Both the position numbers and the translations under genes were made by a program. Below the pieces are notes generated by a model. That model saw only the letters and a program-made list of their open reading frames with translations, had not been told where the DNA came from and made no database searches. A stretch of DNA of 64,000 bases, from positions 284,760 through 348,759 of the forward strand of contig UBXG01000002.1 in the NCBI GenBank assembly GCA_900469475.1, in the 5' to 3' direction. This DNA comes from Hyphomicrobiales bacterium. GTDB lineage: Bacteria; Pseudomonadota; Alphaproteobacteria; Rhizobiales; Rhizobiaceae. Every line of letters begins with the position of its first letter. Position 1 is the stretch's first letter. This document shows positions 54,205-62,132 of the stretch, piece by piece.

Positions 54205-54678
54205 TTACGGGCTGATGCACTGGCGCCGCGGACCATTGGTCGGCTGATAAGTATTATCCGACGCACGATAGGTCTTGTAGCGGCTTGCACACCAGCGGAC
54301 ATGCGCGCTGCCGCGCGGCGGTTGTGATACGGCCCCGCCGATGATTGCTCCGGCTGTGAATGCAGCCATCGGATACCACCAGCCGTCATGACGCCGATAG
54401 CCAGGGCGATGATAGCGATAGCCGCGATGGCCGTGCCAGTAGCCGGGGCGATGATGCGGACGGTAGTGCGGACGATAATGGGGGCGATGCCGCCCGCGAT
54501 AGTGTCTGTTGTGATGACGATATTGAACTTCCGTCAGGCCAGCGGGCTGCTCACCCGTCTGCTGGATGGCCGGCTGGGTCAGCGGCTGGATTGGGGCGGC
54601 TGCCACCGGATCGAAAGACGTAACGGCAAGCAGGGCACTCAAGGTAGTTACCGTTACGGTTGTCAGAAATCGTTTCAC
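54205..54678 (-). CDS. BA14K family protein
   Basis: A 157-residue secreted protein. The signal peptide ([18 protein letters not shown] onward, cleaved after PVAAA) is followed by a Gln/Pro-rich linker, a His/Arg/Tyr-rich stretch ([18 protein letters not shown]), a membrane-like segment ([14 protein letters not shown]) and the BA14K C-terminal motif [19 protein letters not shown]...RRQC. BA14K was named from a Brucella immunoreactive protein with lectin-like activity. A GTG start at 54678 has GGAGGAG seven bases upstream. Confidence 0.88.
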   Translation of the reverse strand: MKRFLTTVTVTTLSALLAVTSFDPVAAAPIQPLTQPAIQQTGEQPAGLTEVQYRHHNRHYRGRHRPHYRPHYRPHHRPGYWHGHRGYRYHRPGYRRHDGWWYPMAAFTAGAIIGGAVSQPPRGSAHVRWCASRYKTYRASDNTYQPTNGPRRQCISP

Positions 54679-54784
54679 AGCTCTTCTCCTCCCGTCGAGT
54701 CGTAATACTGATGAACAACGCGCAATGATTGAAAATCTTTCACAATATTATTGCTTGCGCAAGTACGTGCCACGCGATAGGCAT

Positions 54785-54805
54785 ATAGATAGGAAGCCTA
54801 TCTAT
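54785..54805. promoter_or_regulatory. Inverted repeat before the MarR gene, candidate operator
   Basis: ATAGATAGG-AAG-CCTATCTAT is a perfect nine-base inverted repeat 19 bases before the MarR start codon, the usual place for MarR autorepression. Confidence 0.6.
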
Positions 54806-54823
54806 CTATCAGTGAGAGACGTA

Positions 54824-55273
54824 ATGGGTAAAGCCGACCGCCGTCAGGGCCGCGAGGACGCCTACGCGCTGGCCGAGGCTTTGCGCCCTGCACTCCATCG
54901 ACTCTATCGACAATTGCGGCGCGAGAGCGACGAGGCCGACCTGTCGCCGCTGCATGCCCTGCTGCTCGTCGCCATCATCCAACAGCCAGGCATCGGCGTT
55001 GCCGAACTTGCTCGGCTGGAGAGACTGAGAGGACCGACGATTTCAGGCCATGTGAAGGCGATGGAGCGGGATGGCCTCATTACCCGCTCGGAACCGGACC
55101 CGAGCGACCGTCGCCGCAATGGCCTGGTGGCGACCGAGAAAGGTGAGGAAATCATCCGCAGCCTGAAACGACGGAGAACCGACTGGCTCGCCTCAGAACT
55201 CGCCAAACTGTCGCCGCAGCAGCGCGACGCCATTCGCGCCGCCATCGAACCGCTCATGGAGATCGGGCAATGA
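54824..55273 (+). CDS. MarR-family regulator
   Basis: A 149-residue MarR repressor with the winged helix GIGVAELARLERLRGPTISGHVKAMERDGLITRSEPDPSDRRRNGLVATEKG, the DxRxxR-type wing included. The ATG at 54824 (MGKADRRQGRED) was chosen because the upstream frame crosses the promoter. Its stop overlaps the efflux gene start by four bases. Such pairs usually respond to phenolic or drug ligands. The inverted repeat just upstream is the likely operator. Confidence 0.9.
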   Translation: MGKADRRQGREDAYALAEALRPALHRLYRQLRRESDEADLSPLHALLLVAIIQQPGIGVAELARLERLRGPTISGHVKAMERDGLITRSEPDPSDRRRNGLVATEKGEEIIRSLKRRRTDWLASELAKLSPQQRDAIRAAIEPLMEIGQ

Positions 55274-56820
55274 ATGCGACCCTTCCGGATAGTGCCACGC
55301 CATTGGCTTCGGCAGCAGACGTCCCGCCCGATCGCCGCGAGATCCGCGCCGTCATCCTCGGGTTGATGATCGTTCTCGGCCTCGGCGCCATTGACCAGAG
55401 CATCGTAGCGACGGCGCTGCCACGCATCGTCAGCGATCTCGGGGGCCTGACGCATCTCTCCTGGGTGGTCAGCGCCTATGTGCTCGCCTCGACCAGTACC
55501 ATGCCGCTCTACGGCAAGCTCAGCGACCAGTACGGACGCAAGCCGATGATCTATGCAGCAATCCTCATCTTTCTTCTCGGCTCCGTGCTGAGCGGCATGG
55601 CGCAGACGCTGATGCAGCTCATCATCTTCCGAGCGATCCAGGGGATCGGCGCAGGCGGATTGCTGCCGCTGGCGCAGATCATCATCGGCGACATCGTGCC
55701 GCCGGCGAGACGCGGGCGCAATCAAGGCTCGATCGCGGCCGTCTTCGCCGTCTGCAGCGTCATCGGCCCGATCGCTGGCGGGGTCATCACCGATCTCCTG
55801 TCATGGCACTGGATCTTCTACGTCAACCTGCCGATCGGCGCCGTTGCGCTCGTCATGATCGGCCGTGCACTTAAGCGCCCGCATCAGGCGCGCAGCCGCC
55901 GCATCGACTATCTCGGCGCGGCGCTGTTGACGAGCTGTACGACGAGCTTCCTGCTGGTGCTCGCGCTCGGCGGCAATGAATGGGCCTGGAACTCGCCCGA
56001 GATTTTCGGGCTTTCTGCGCTTGCACTCGTTCTCTTCGTCTTTTTCATCCTGCATATCCGGCGTGAGCCTGAGCCTGTGCTGCCGCCCGATCTCTTCCGC
56101 AACCGGCTCTTCGTCGTCGCCTGCATCGTGCTCGCCCTCACCTTCATGGGCATGCTGGGAGCAAGCCTCTTCTTTCCGCTGTTCTTCCAGATGGTCATGG
56201 GGGTCAGCGCCTCGCATTCCGGCCTGCTCACCGGCCCACTGATGATCGGCGTCGTCATCTCCTCCATGGTCAACGGGCGTGTGCTGCTGCATCGCTTCGG
56301 GCGCTACAAGCCGGCGCAGCTCTGCGGCCTGAGCCTCGCAACCGTCGCCTTTGCCGTGCTCGCCTGGGCTGCCGCCACCAGCCAGGGCTTCTGGATCATC
56401 GAGCCGACGGTCTTTGCGCTCGGCCTCGGCCTTGGCCTCGTCATGCCCACAATGACCATCGCGGTACAGAATGCCCTCCCCCCGGTCCATCGTGGCGTGG
56501 GGACGGCGACGCTCGCCTTCTTCCGCTCGCTCGGCGGCCTCATCGGCGTCACCGGCTCGGGGGCCATTCTCGCCTATCGCGTTCAGAAAGCCGGCGGCGT
56601 CCTCCACGCGATGCATGGTTCCTCACTGACCGAAGCCGGCATGAAACAGCTCGCCACCGCCTCCCCCGAAGCGCATGACGCCGCGATAGCGCTCTATCGT
56701 CACGCTATCGCCATGACCTTCGCGACGGGCACGGCGATTGTAGCCCTGGCGCTGATCGTGCTGTTGTTCTTGCCGGAATTGCCGCTGGCGACGGATCACA
56801 GGCCGGGGGCCACGCAATGA
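55270..56820 (+). CDS. MFS drug efflux transporter, DHA2 (14-helix) type
   Basis: A 516-residue major facilitator with about 14 membrane helices. The first helix has LGAIDQSIVATALPRIVSDLGG, the motif C-like region GIGAGGLLPLAQIIIGDI..GPIAGGVI is typical of EmrB/QacA exporters, and motif A is GKLSDQYGRKPM. It is translated from a start overlapping the MarR stop, so the two form an operon. The substrate is likely a hydrophobic toxic compound; none can be named. Confidence 0.92.
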   Translation: MNATLPDSATPLASAADVPPDRREIRAVILGLMIVLGLGAIDQSIVATALPRIVSDLGGLTHLSWVVSAYVLASTSTMPLYGKLSDQYGRKPMIYAAILIFLLGSVLSGMAQTLMQLIIFRAIQGIGAGGLLPLAQIIIGDIVPPARRGRNQGSIAAVFAVCSVIGPIAGGVITDLLSWHWIFYVNLPIGAVALVMIGRALKRPHQARSRRIDYLGAALLTSCTTSFLLVLALGGNEWAWNSPEIFGLSALALVLFVFFILHIRREPEPVLPPDLFRNRLFVVACIVLALTFMGMLGASLFFPLFFQMVMGVSASHSGLLTGPLMIGVVISSMVNGRVLLHRFGRYKPAQLCGLSLATVAFAVLAWAAATSQGFWIIEPTVFALGLGLGLVMPTMTIAVQNALPPVHRGVGTATLAFFRSLGGLIGVTGSGAILAYRVQKAGGVLHAMHGSSLTEAGMKQLATASPEAHDAAIALYRHAIAMTFATGTAIVALALIVLLFLPELPLATDHRPGATQ

Positions 56821-56859
56821 AACTGAATCGGCGGGAAAATAGCCCGGTGTTCAGACCGC

Positions 56860-57732
56860 TTACATTAGCCGAGGAACCGAAGCTTCTTCGGCAATCGCGG
56901 ACTGGACCACTTCAAAGCGCTCGGTGAAGCGGCTATCGGGTTTGATATTCTCTGTGGAAAATTGTGCATAAGCCGCGAAGCTCAGTTCTATAAAATGCTC
57001 GAGCGAAATTAGACGATATTGCTGATATCGCTTGAACATGTAAGAGCCCTCGACGCCTAATACTTCGCCGATTTCGGGATAGACCGGAAAGCAAGAGCCG
57101 GTCATGATCGTATCCGCCGGCACGATATCGGTTTGGTGGGGCTCGATCCCGCATGCCTGCAGAAAAACATGCGCAATATCATGGATCGGGCGCGCTTTTG
57201 AATGGTCGATGCCATACATGAAGCACTCGCGGCGCGACCAGGCCCTGAACCGCGCGGTTATATCCAGTCCGTATTCGGCAAAATGATCCAGCAACTGCTG
57301 ACGTTCACCTTCCCAGCGATCAAGGAATCCGCACCGCTCGAAAATCTCGCGGCGAAATAAAGCCCTCGTCTTCTCAATGTTCAAGCCTGCCTTATATGCC
57401 GCCAAGACAAGCATCGAGTGGTAGGCACCCATAGCGCCGTCGAACGGGAGATCATTTGCGAGCACGAAGCAAATATCTGGATGATAAGCGTCGAACTTGA
57501 TCGAGGGAATTCTACTCAATTGCCTGACTGCAGAGAAATCACAATAACCACGCTCTACGTGGGGATGGATGATTACCCTGTCATAATTGGGAAGCAGTTC
57601 GCGGTATTGGGCCATATTAGCGCCAAACGTCCATACATCGGCGTGATCGATGCGAATGTCATTGCTCAGCAGACGAAGCGAATTCGCCAAATTATGCGTC
57701 TGCGCGTTCGAAATGACCAACCATGCTTCCAC
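56860..57732 (-). CDS. WcbI-like polysaccharide biosynthesis protein, copy 1
   Basis: A 290-residue protein similar to WcbI, a capsule-locus protein of Burkholderia proposed to be an acetyltransferase. The N-terminal loop reads WLVISNAQTHNLANSL, with Ala at position 10 where copy 2 has Cys. Shared blocks are FDAYHPD, YHSMLVLAAYKAG, LFRREIFERCGFLDRWE, ECFMYGIDHSKARPI and FPVYPEIGEVLGVEGSYMFK. A GTG start at 57732 has GGGAG seven bases upstream. It ends a WcbI-GSCFA-WcbI gene set and may be catalytically altered. Confidence 0.75.
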   Translation of the reverse strand: MEAWLVISNAQTHNLANSLRLLSNDIRIDHADVWTFGANMAQYRELLPNYDRVIIHPHVERGYCDFSAVRQLSRIPSIKFDAYHPDICFVLANDLPFDGAMGAYHSMLVLAAYKAGLNIEKTRALFRREIFERCGFLDRWEGERQQLLDHFAEYGLDITARFRAWSRRECFMYGIDHSKARPIHDIAHVFLQACGIEPHQTDIVPADTIMTGSCFPVYPEIGEVLGVEGSYMFKRYQQYRLISLEHFIELSFAAYAQFSTENIKPDSRFTERFEVVQSAIAEEASVPRLM

Positions 57733-57834
57733 AGAGAAACTCCCACTCTATTCGGCCGAATCCAGAGAACTCCACTCAAACGCATTCGATGATCCGCAGG
57801 CTTGGGATCACCGCAATTCGGATCAACAACGCAA

Positions 57835-58887
57835 TTATGGGCGAAGCATTTCGATTTCGCGTTCGTCGCAGACCACGTGCTGATATTCCTCCTGAGGCGG
57901 AGCCAATGGCGCAAATTTCTCGGTCGGCGCCTCAACATGGGCCACATAGTTTCTTACGAAGCAGCGCATCACATGGGCGACGCCGAGATGATTGACCTCT
58001 CGATAGTCGTCTTCATAGTAAAGGCCGCCGGCATAGCTGCCGGTAATGATCTCATAGGACGGAAAGTAATCGACCCAGTCAAAGCGGGGTAGCATCTGCT
58101 CAGCTACAACTCGCAGGACAGATTTACTATAGGTTGTCGAAACCAAAACACTCCTGTCCTCATATGTAGCCACCAGCGGCACAGGCGAGACGGTTAACAA
58201 CACCTTGACGTGAGGATTGATCTCTTTCAGCCTGCGCAAGACAAAAGTGAGGTCGCGCTCGATTTCCTCAACGTTGAAATTGACGAACTCATGCGCGTCG
58301 GGATCGAATGAACCGGCGCTCACGCCAGGCGCAAGCGGAAAGACCGATCCATCGACCTTCGATCTCCAGGCTTCGGTTAAGCCCAGGGTGAACACTAGGA
58401 CGTCACATCCGAGAAAGACGGAGCGCACCGCCGCAAGATGTGCCCGCCGCGCTTCTATAACGTCCTCCTCGGTGTCGTAGCCGTCGGGCTCTACCTGCGG
58501 ACGATAAGGATCTACGAACTTGCCATCCTTTCGCCGCCATGCCTTTTCGACGGGACGACGCGCATCGAAGACTTCCTCGAACAGCTGTCGCAATTGCCGT
58601 GCGGTATAAATATTCCCGTAGCGAGCCGAAAAGACACCGAAATTGCGCCTGGCTTTTTCCGCGTCGTTCAAATGATCCGCCCGCTCGGTGATAAAATAAT
58701 GAAAGCCGATGCGCTGAATCTGGCGCGAGATATGCTGCGCAAAACAACTGCCAGCGGTTGCGACCTTTGAATTTCTGTCGATCTTAAACCGCGGCTTGAC
58801 CACCGGATCAAATAGATGCGTTTCGACTCGAGCGACCGATCGACGCCATAGTTGGTAGTCCTTGATCCCAGAATATGGATTGGTCAT
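57835..58887 (-). CDS. GSCFA-domain protein
   Basis: A 350-residue protein with the GSCFA signature in VATAGSCFAQHISRQI near residue 45. Other family blocks are ARYGNIYTARQLRQLF, VFTLGLTEAWRS, TVSPVPLVATYEDR and YFPSYEIITGSYA...NHLGVAHVM, a late His-containing segment. The domain is distantly related to SGNH/GDSL hydrolases, and many members lie in polysaccharide or capsule loci. The ATG at 58887 overlaps the copy 2 WcbI stop by four bases, and GGAGG lies just upstream. A role in glycan O-acylation or deacylation is inference. Confidence 0.85.
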   Translation of the reverse strand: MTNPYSGIKDYQLWRRSVARVETHLFDPVVKPRFKIDRNSKVATAGSCFAQHISRQIQRIGFHYFITERADHLNDAEKARRNFGVFSARYGNIYTARQLRQLFEEVFDARRPVEKAWRRKDGKFVDPYRPQVEPDGYDTEEDVIEARRAHLAAVRSVFLGCDVLVFTLGLTEAWRSKVDGSVFPLAPGVSAGSFDPDAHEFVNFNVEEIERDLTFVLRRLKEINPHVKVLLTVSPVPLVATYEDRSVLVSTTYSKSVLRVVAEQMLPRFDWVDYFPSYEIITGSYAGGLYYEDDYREVNHLGVAHVMRCFVRNYVAHVEAPTEKFAPLAPPQEEYQHVVCDEREIEMLRP

Positions 58888-59741
58888 GCTTCTGCCTCCG
58901 ATATAACTTGTTTCACGCGATCGAAGCGACTGCGAAAGCCAGGCTCAACCAAGATCTCATTCGGATTGTAGGGCTGATAGACCTCGAAGCTCATCTCGAT
59001 AAATCTCTCCAGCGAGATCAACTTATATTCTCCTGGCAACTTGAACGCGTAAGAACCACGGACGCCTATCGTCTCGCCGATCTCCGGATAGACGGGCAAA
59101 CACGCACCATCTACAATCGTGTCGGAAGGCACCAGATCCGTCGCATTGGTTTCGCCGACGTGATTTTTGAGAAAAATGCGCGCAATGTCGAAAATTGGAC
59201 GCGCCTTGGGGTGTCCCAAGCCGTGCATGAAGCATTCGCCGCGCGTCCAACGCCGAAAGGCGTTTGATAAATCCATTCCCATTGCTGCAAAGGACGAGAT
59301 GAGCCTGTCCCTTGCCAATTCCCAACGCGCAAAGAAGCCGCATTGCTCGTAAATATCGCGCCGAAACAGCTTTCGAGTTTTCTCAGGAGTCCACCCTGCC
59401 TGGAACGCGGCGAGGACAATCATGGAATGACAAGCTGCAAGGGGCTTGTAGAGACGCACACCATCCACGCCGACAAAACAAAAGTCCGGATGATATGCAT
59501 CGAACTCGACATTCGGAATTTCATTTACATTCTTCAAGCTCCGAAAATCATAACTAGTAAGTCTGACTTCTGGATTTATGATCACTCGATCGTAGGTGGG
59601 GATTTCGTTCTCATAATCCTGCATGTTCTTCTTGAAATGCCATACGTCGATGCAATCGAGATGAAAGCTATTGCCTTGCAACTGCAAAGAGCGGGCGAGG
59701 CCATAGGTATTGCAATTAGAAATCAACAACCAACGATCCAT
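58884..59741 (-). CDS. WcbI-like polysaccharide biosynthesis protein, copy 2
   Basis: A 285-residue homologue of copy 1, with the N-terminal loop WLLISNCNTYGLARSL retaining the cysteine (position 10) that is conserved in WcbI proteins. FDAYHPDFCFV, CHSMIVLAAFQAG, LFRRDIYEQCGFFARWE, ECFMHGLGHPKARPI and LPVYPEIGETIGVRGSYAFK align block by block with copy 1. The start at 59741 (MDRWLLISN) was set by alignment with copy 1; an in-frame ATG 18 bases earlier exists. It is the first gene of the set. Confidence 0.78.
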   Translation of the reverse strand: MDRWLLISNCNTYGLARSLQLQGNSFHLDCIDVWHFKKNMQDYENEIPTYDRVIINPEVRLTSYDFRSLKNVNEIPNVEFDAYHPDFCFVGVDGVRLYKPLAACHSMIVLAAFQAGWTPEKTRKLFRRDIYEQCGFFARWELARDRLISSFAAMGMDLSNAFRRWTRGECFMHGLGHPKARPIFDIARIFLKNHVGETNATDLVPSDTIVDGACLPVYPEIGETIGVRGSYAFKLPGEYKLISLERFIEMSFEVYQPYNPNEILVEPGFRSRFDRVKQVISEAEA

Positions 59742-60249
59742 GGCACACCCTGACATAAGCGCATTGCTACCAAAATCGCCCACGAACCAACGAACAGAAA
59801 GCATTCCTCCGTTCCGATTGTGTGATTTCGGTTATATGGCTTGTCTATCTTCGGAAATGAGGAAGTATTTATTATACAACCGAGCAAAAAACGGAGCTAT
59901 AAGACCTTACCGACGCCCCCAAGACGACTAAATGATGCATCAAGTAAACTTGCTGTATCCTCCCAATTCTATACCCATAGCGTCAAATCCGATCGAATCG
60001 CGCCAGACGTCTAAAATGGTTAGGATTTGGGGGTCGTAATCGGAGGATCGGGGCGCGTAAAGAAGGCGCATGGTCGCGCCTTTCAGATGGACATCCAAAC
60101 TTTATTGATCATTGGCGCGAACGGCCCGCCACATCACGCAAATGCCGTTCGGTCGATGGCGTAAGCTCTCGATAGACAGCTGACTACACGCTGCTCGAGC
60201 TAAGCCGGTCCGCTCAACGAGCCTTCAACCTACACATAACAGAGAAAAA
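59742..60249. other. 508-base stretch between the WcbI/GSCFA genes and tRNA-Arg
   Basis: AT-rich in its left half. I see no convincing gene. AAGGCGC (60063-60069) and GCGCCTT (60076-60082) form a short hairpin. On the minus strand near 60100-60190 a 24-codon stretch between stops (VYRELTPSTERHLRDV) looks like a fragment of an unidentified small protein. The promoter of the WcbI/GSCFA set should lie near 59750-59900. Confidence 0.4.
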
Positions 60250-60326
60250 TGGCGCACCCGAAGAGATTCGAACTCCTGACCCCCAGATTCGTAGTCTGGT
60301 GCTCTATCCAGCTGAGCTACGGGTGC
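60250..60326 (-). tRNA. tRNA-Arg (anticodon ACG)
   Basis: The reverse complement forms a full cloverleaf: acceptor GCACCCG/CGGGTGC, D arm GCTC/GAGC, anticodon stem CCAGA/TCTGG with loop CTACGAA, T arm with AGGAGTTCGAATCTCTT, discriminator G and encoded CCA. The anticodon ACG (read as ICG) decodes CGN. It borders the AT-rich WcbI/GSCFA segment. Confidence 0.96.
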
Positions 60327-60451
60327 GTGGCCGAAACGGAAGAAACCGTTGGCGTGGGCGGTTCTCTAAAGCCTCCCTTGAGGGAATGCAAGTGGATTTC
60401 TGAAAAAGATCGCAATTTTCGTGCATAGCGACGTCAAATAACTGAAAACAA

Positions 60452-61972
60452 TCAGTTTTCTTGCAGGCTTCTGCTGCGGTAATCATCGAGGGATACCGGG
60501 CGGTCGGGAATTTCGATGCGGAACTGCGTGCCGGCCGCCGGTTTTTCGACGAGCGCAATCGTGCCGCCATGGGCAAGGACGAGTTCACGGGCGATCGCGA
60601 GGCCAAGGCCGGTGCCACCCGAGCGCGCCGAACCGCGAAAGGCCGTAAACAGGTTCTCCCTCGCCTTTTGCGGCATGCCCGGCCCGGTATCGTCGACGGT
60701 GATGCTGACGACGCTGCCAATCCGATGCGCCGAAACCGTGATTCGCCTCACGCTATCGGGTTCCGCCTCGCCGAAAGCGATCAGCGCCTGATAGGCATTG
60801 CGGCAGAGATTATGAATGACGCGGAAGAGCTGCTCGCTGTCGGCATCGACCTCCAGATCCGGGCTGAGCTGCACGATGAACTCGATGCCGCTGTCCGGAT
60901 CGATCGCCAGGATATCACGCACCTCTTCAATGAGTTCGAATATGCGAATCTTGCGCCGGCGTGGGGCCGACTCGGAGGTCTGGCCAAAGGAGAGAACCTC
61001 GGTCGTGTAGCCGACGGCGCGATCGATGGTGCGCAACAGCTTCGGAGCAAAGCGCTTGACCATAGGGTCGTCGACATCGACCAGACGGTCCGACATAAGC
61101 TGCGCGGCCGAGAGGATATTGCGCATGTCGTGATTGATCTTCGACACGGCCAATCCGAGCGCAGCGAGGTTCTTCTGCTGCTTCAGGGTCTTCTGCAGTT
61201 GCGACTGCATGGAGGCGAGATGGCGGCCGGCCACGGCAAGCTCGTCGCCTCCCCTGTCGGGAACAAGGATGCGGCCCGGATCCTCCGGATCATCGGAATA
61301 GGCCTGCATGCTGTCCGTCAGGCGGCGGATGGGGCGGATCATCATGCGGTTGATCGCAAAGAAGATCAGCGTTGCGGTGAACAGCGAGATTAGGATGGAG
61401 ACGAAGAAGACGCTGGTCGAGTAGGCAAGCATCGCATTGCGCAGCCGGGTATCCTTCAGCACCACCTCGATGCCCGTATTGGCATCGCCGCCAACCGGAC
61501 CGAACACGCGGATGATGCGATTGCCGCCGAAGAGCAGCGTATCGAGCGCATCCTTGATGGCGGTGAGCTGGGACACGTCGCTGAGATCATACTTCTCATC
61601 GACGGCGGCCGGCATCTCGGCTGTAGCCAGCAGGCGCGACGTGCCGTCCTTGCGCAGAACGATGGCCCGCGTGCCCGTCGCCATCAGCGTCTCCTTTTGC
61701 AGAGCACGCGGCAGTTCAGCCGGCTGCAGACCGTCGATGACGATGGCAGCGGCAGCGGCGGTGTTCAGCCGATCCTGCAGCCACCGCAGCCGCATATTGG
61801 CGACCGACGGCACGAAAATCAGCACTTCCGCCATCGAAATGAAAACGACGGTGAGGATGAGGAGCTTGCCGGAGAGGCCGCCGAAAATACCTGTGGGACG
61901 ACAAAGCTGGGACAGGCGGCCTTTCTCGACCTTGCCGTCCTTTACGGCATCCTTGTCCTGCCCACTGTCCAT
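60452..61972 (-). CDS. Membrane sensor histidine kinase
   Basis: A 506-residue kinase. Membrane helices lie at residues about 37-57 and 190-212, flanking a periplasmic domain of about 130 residues; a HAMP domain follows (RPIRRLTDSMQAYSDDPEDPG). The H-box is KINHDMRNILSAAQL, a non-canonical variant rather than SHELRTPL. The ATPase shows HNLCRNAYQAL (N), DDTGPGMP (G1) and GSARSGGTGLGLAIARELV (G2). No response regulator is adjacent, so the partner is unknown. It is separated from the receptor gene by 160 bases. Confidence 0.9.
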   Translation of the reverse strand: MDSGQDKDAVKDGKVEKGRLSQLCRPTGIFGGLSGKLLILTVVFISMAEVLIFVPSVANMRLRWLQDRLNTAAAAAIVIDGLQPAELPRALQKETLMATGTRAIVLRKDGTSRLLATAEMPAAVDEKYDLSDVSQLTAIKDALDTLLFGGNRIIRVFGPVGGDANTGIEVVLKDTRLRNAMLAYSTSVFFVSILISLFTATLIFFAINRMMIRPIRRLTDSMQAYSDDPEDPGRILVPDRGGDELAVAGRHLASMQSQLQKTLKQQKNLAALGLAVSKINHDMRNILSAAQLMSDRLVDVDDPMVKRFAPKLLRTIDRAVGYTTEVLSFGQTSESAPRRRKIRIFELIEEVRDILAIDPDSGIEFIVQLSPDLEVDADSEQLFRVIHNLCRNAYQALIAFGEAEPDSVRRITVSAHRIGSVVSITVDDTGPGMPQKARENLFTAFRGSARSGGTGLGLAIARELVLAHGGTIALVEKPAAGTQFRIEIPDRPVSLDDYRSRSLQEN

Positions 61973-62132
61973 TTCTCTTGTCCCGCTTCGCTTAAAAAGC
62001 GATCTGATGCGACCTGATCGAAACTAGATAATAGGCGATTGTGGAGCTTTTTCCAATCGGCTCGGGATTTTGACAGAAGGCGAAAGCTGGCAGCGACGCT
62101 CGGGCGCCGCAGCCGGCCTCATATCTGACGGA

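Noticed and set aside
60100..60190. Minus-strand fragment YRELTPSTERHLRDV resembling the end of a DUF1127-like protein
   Set aside because: It is 24 codons between stops with no start codon or ribosome site. The resemblance is too weak for a pseudogene call.
56860..60326. Genomic island integrated at tRNA-Arg
   Set aside because: The segment looks AT-rich and ends at a tRNA, but I found no integrase, no duplicated tRNA 3' end and no clear boundary repeat, so only possible transfer is stated.
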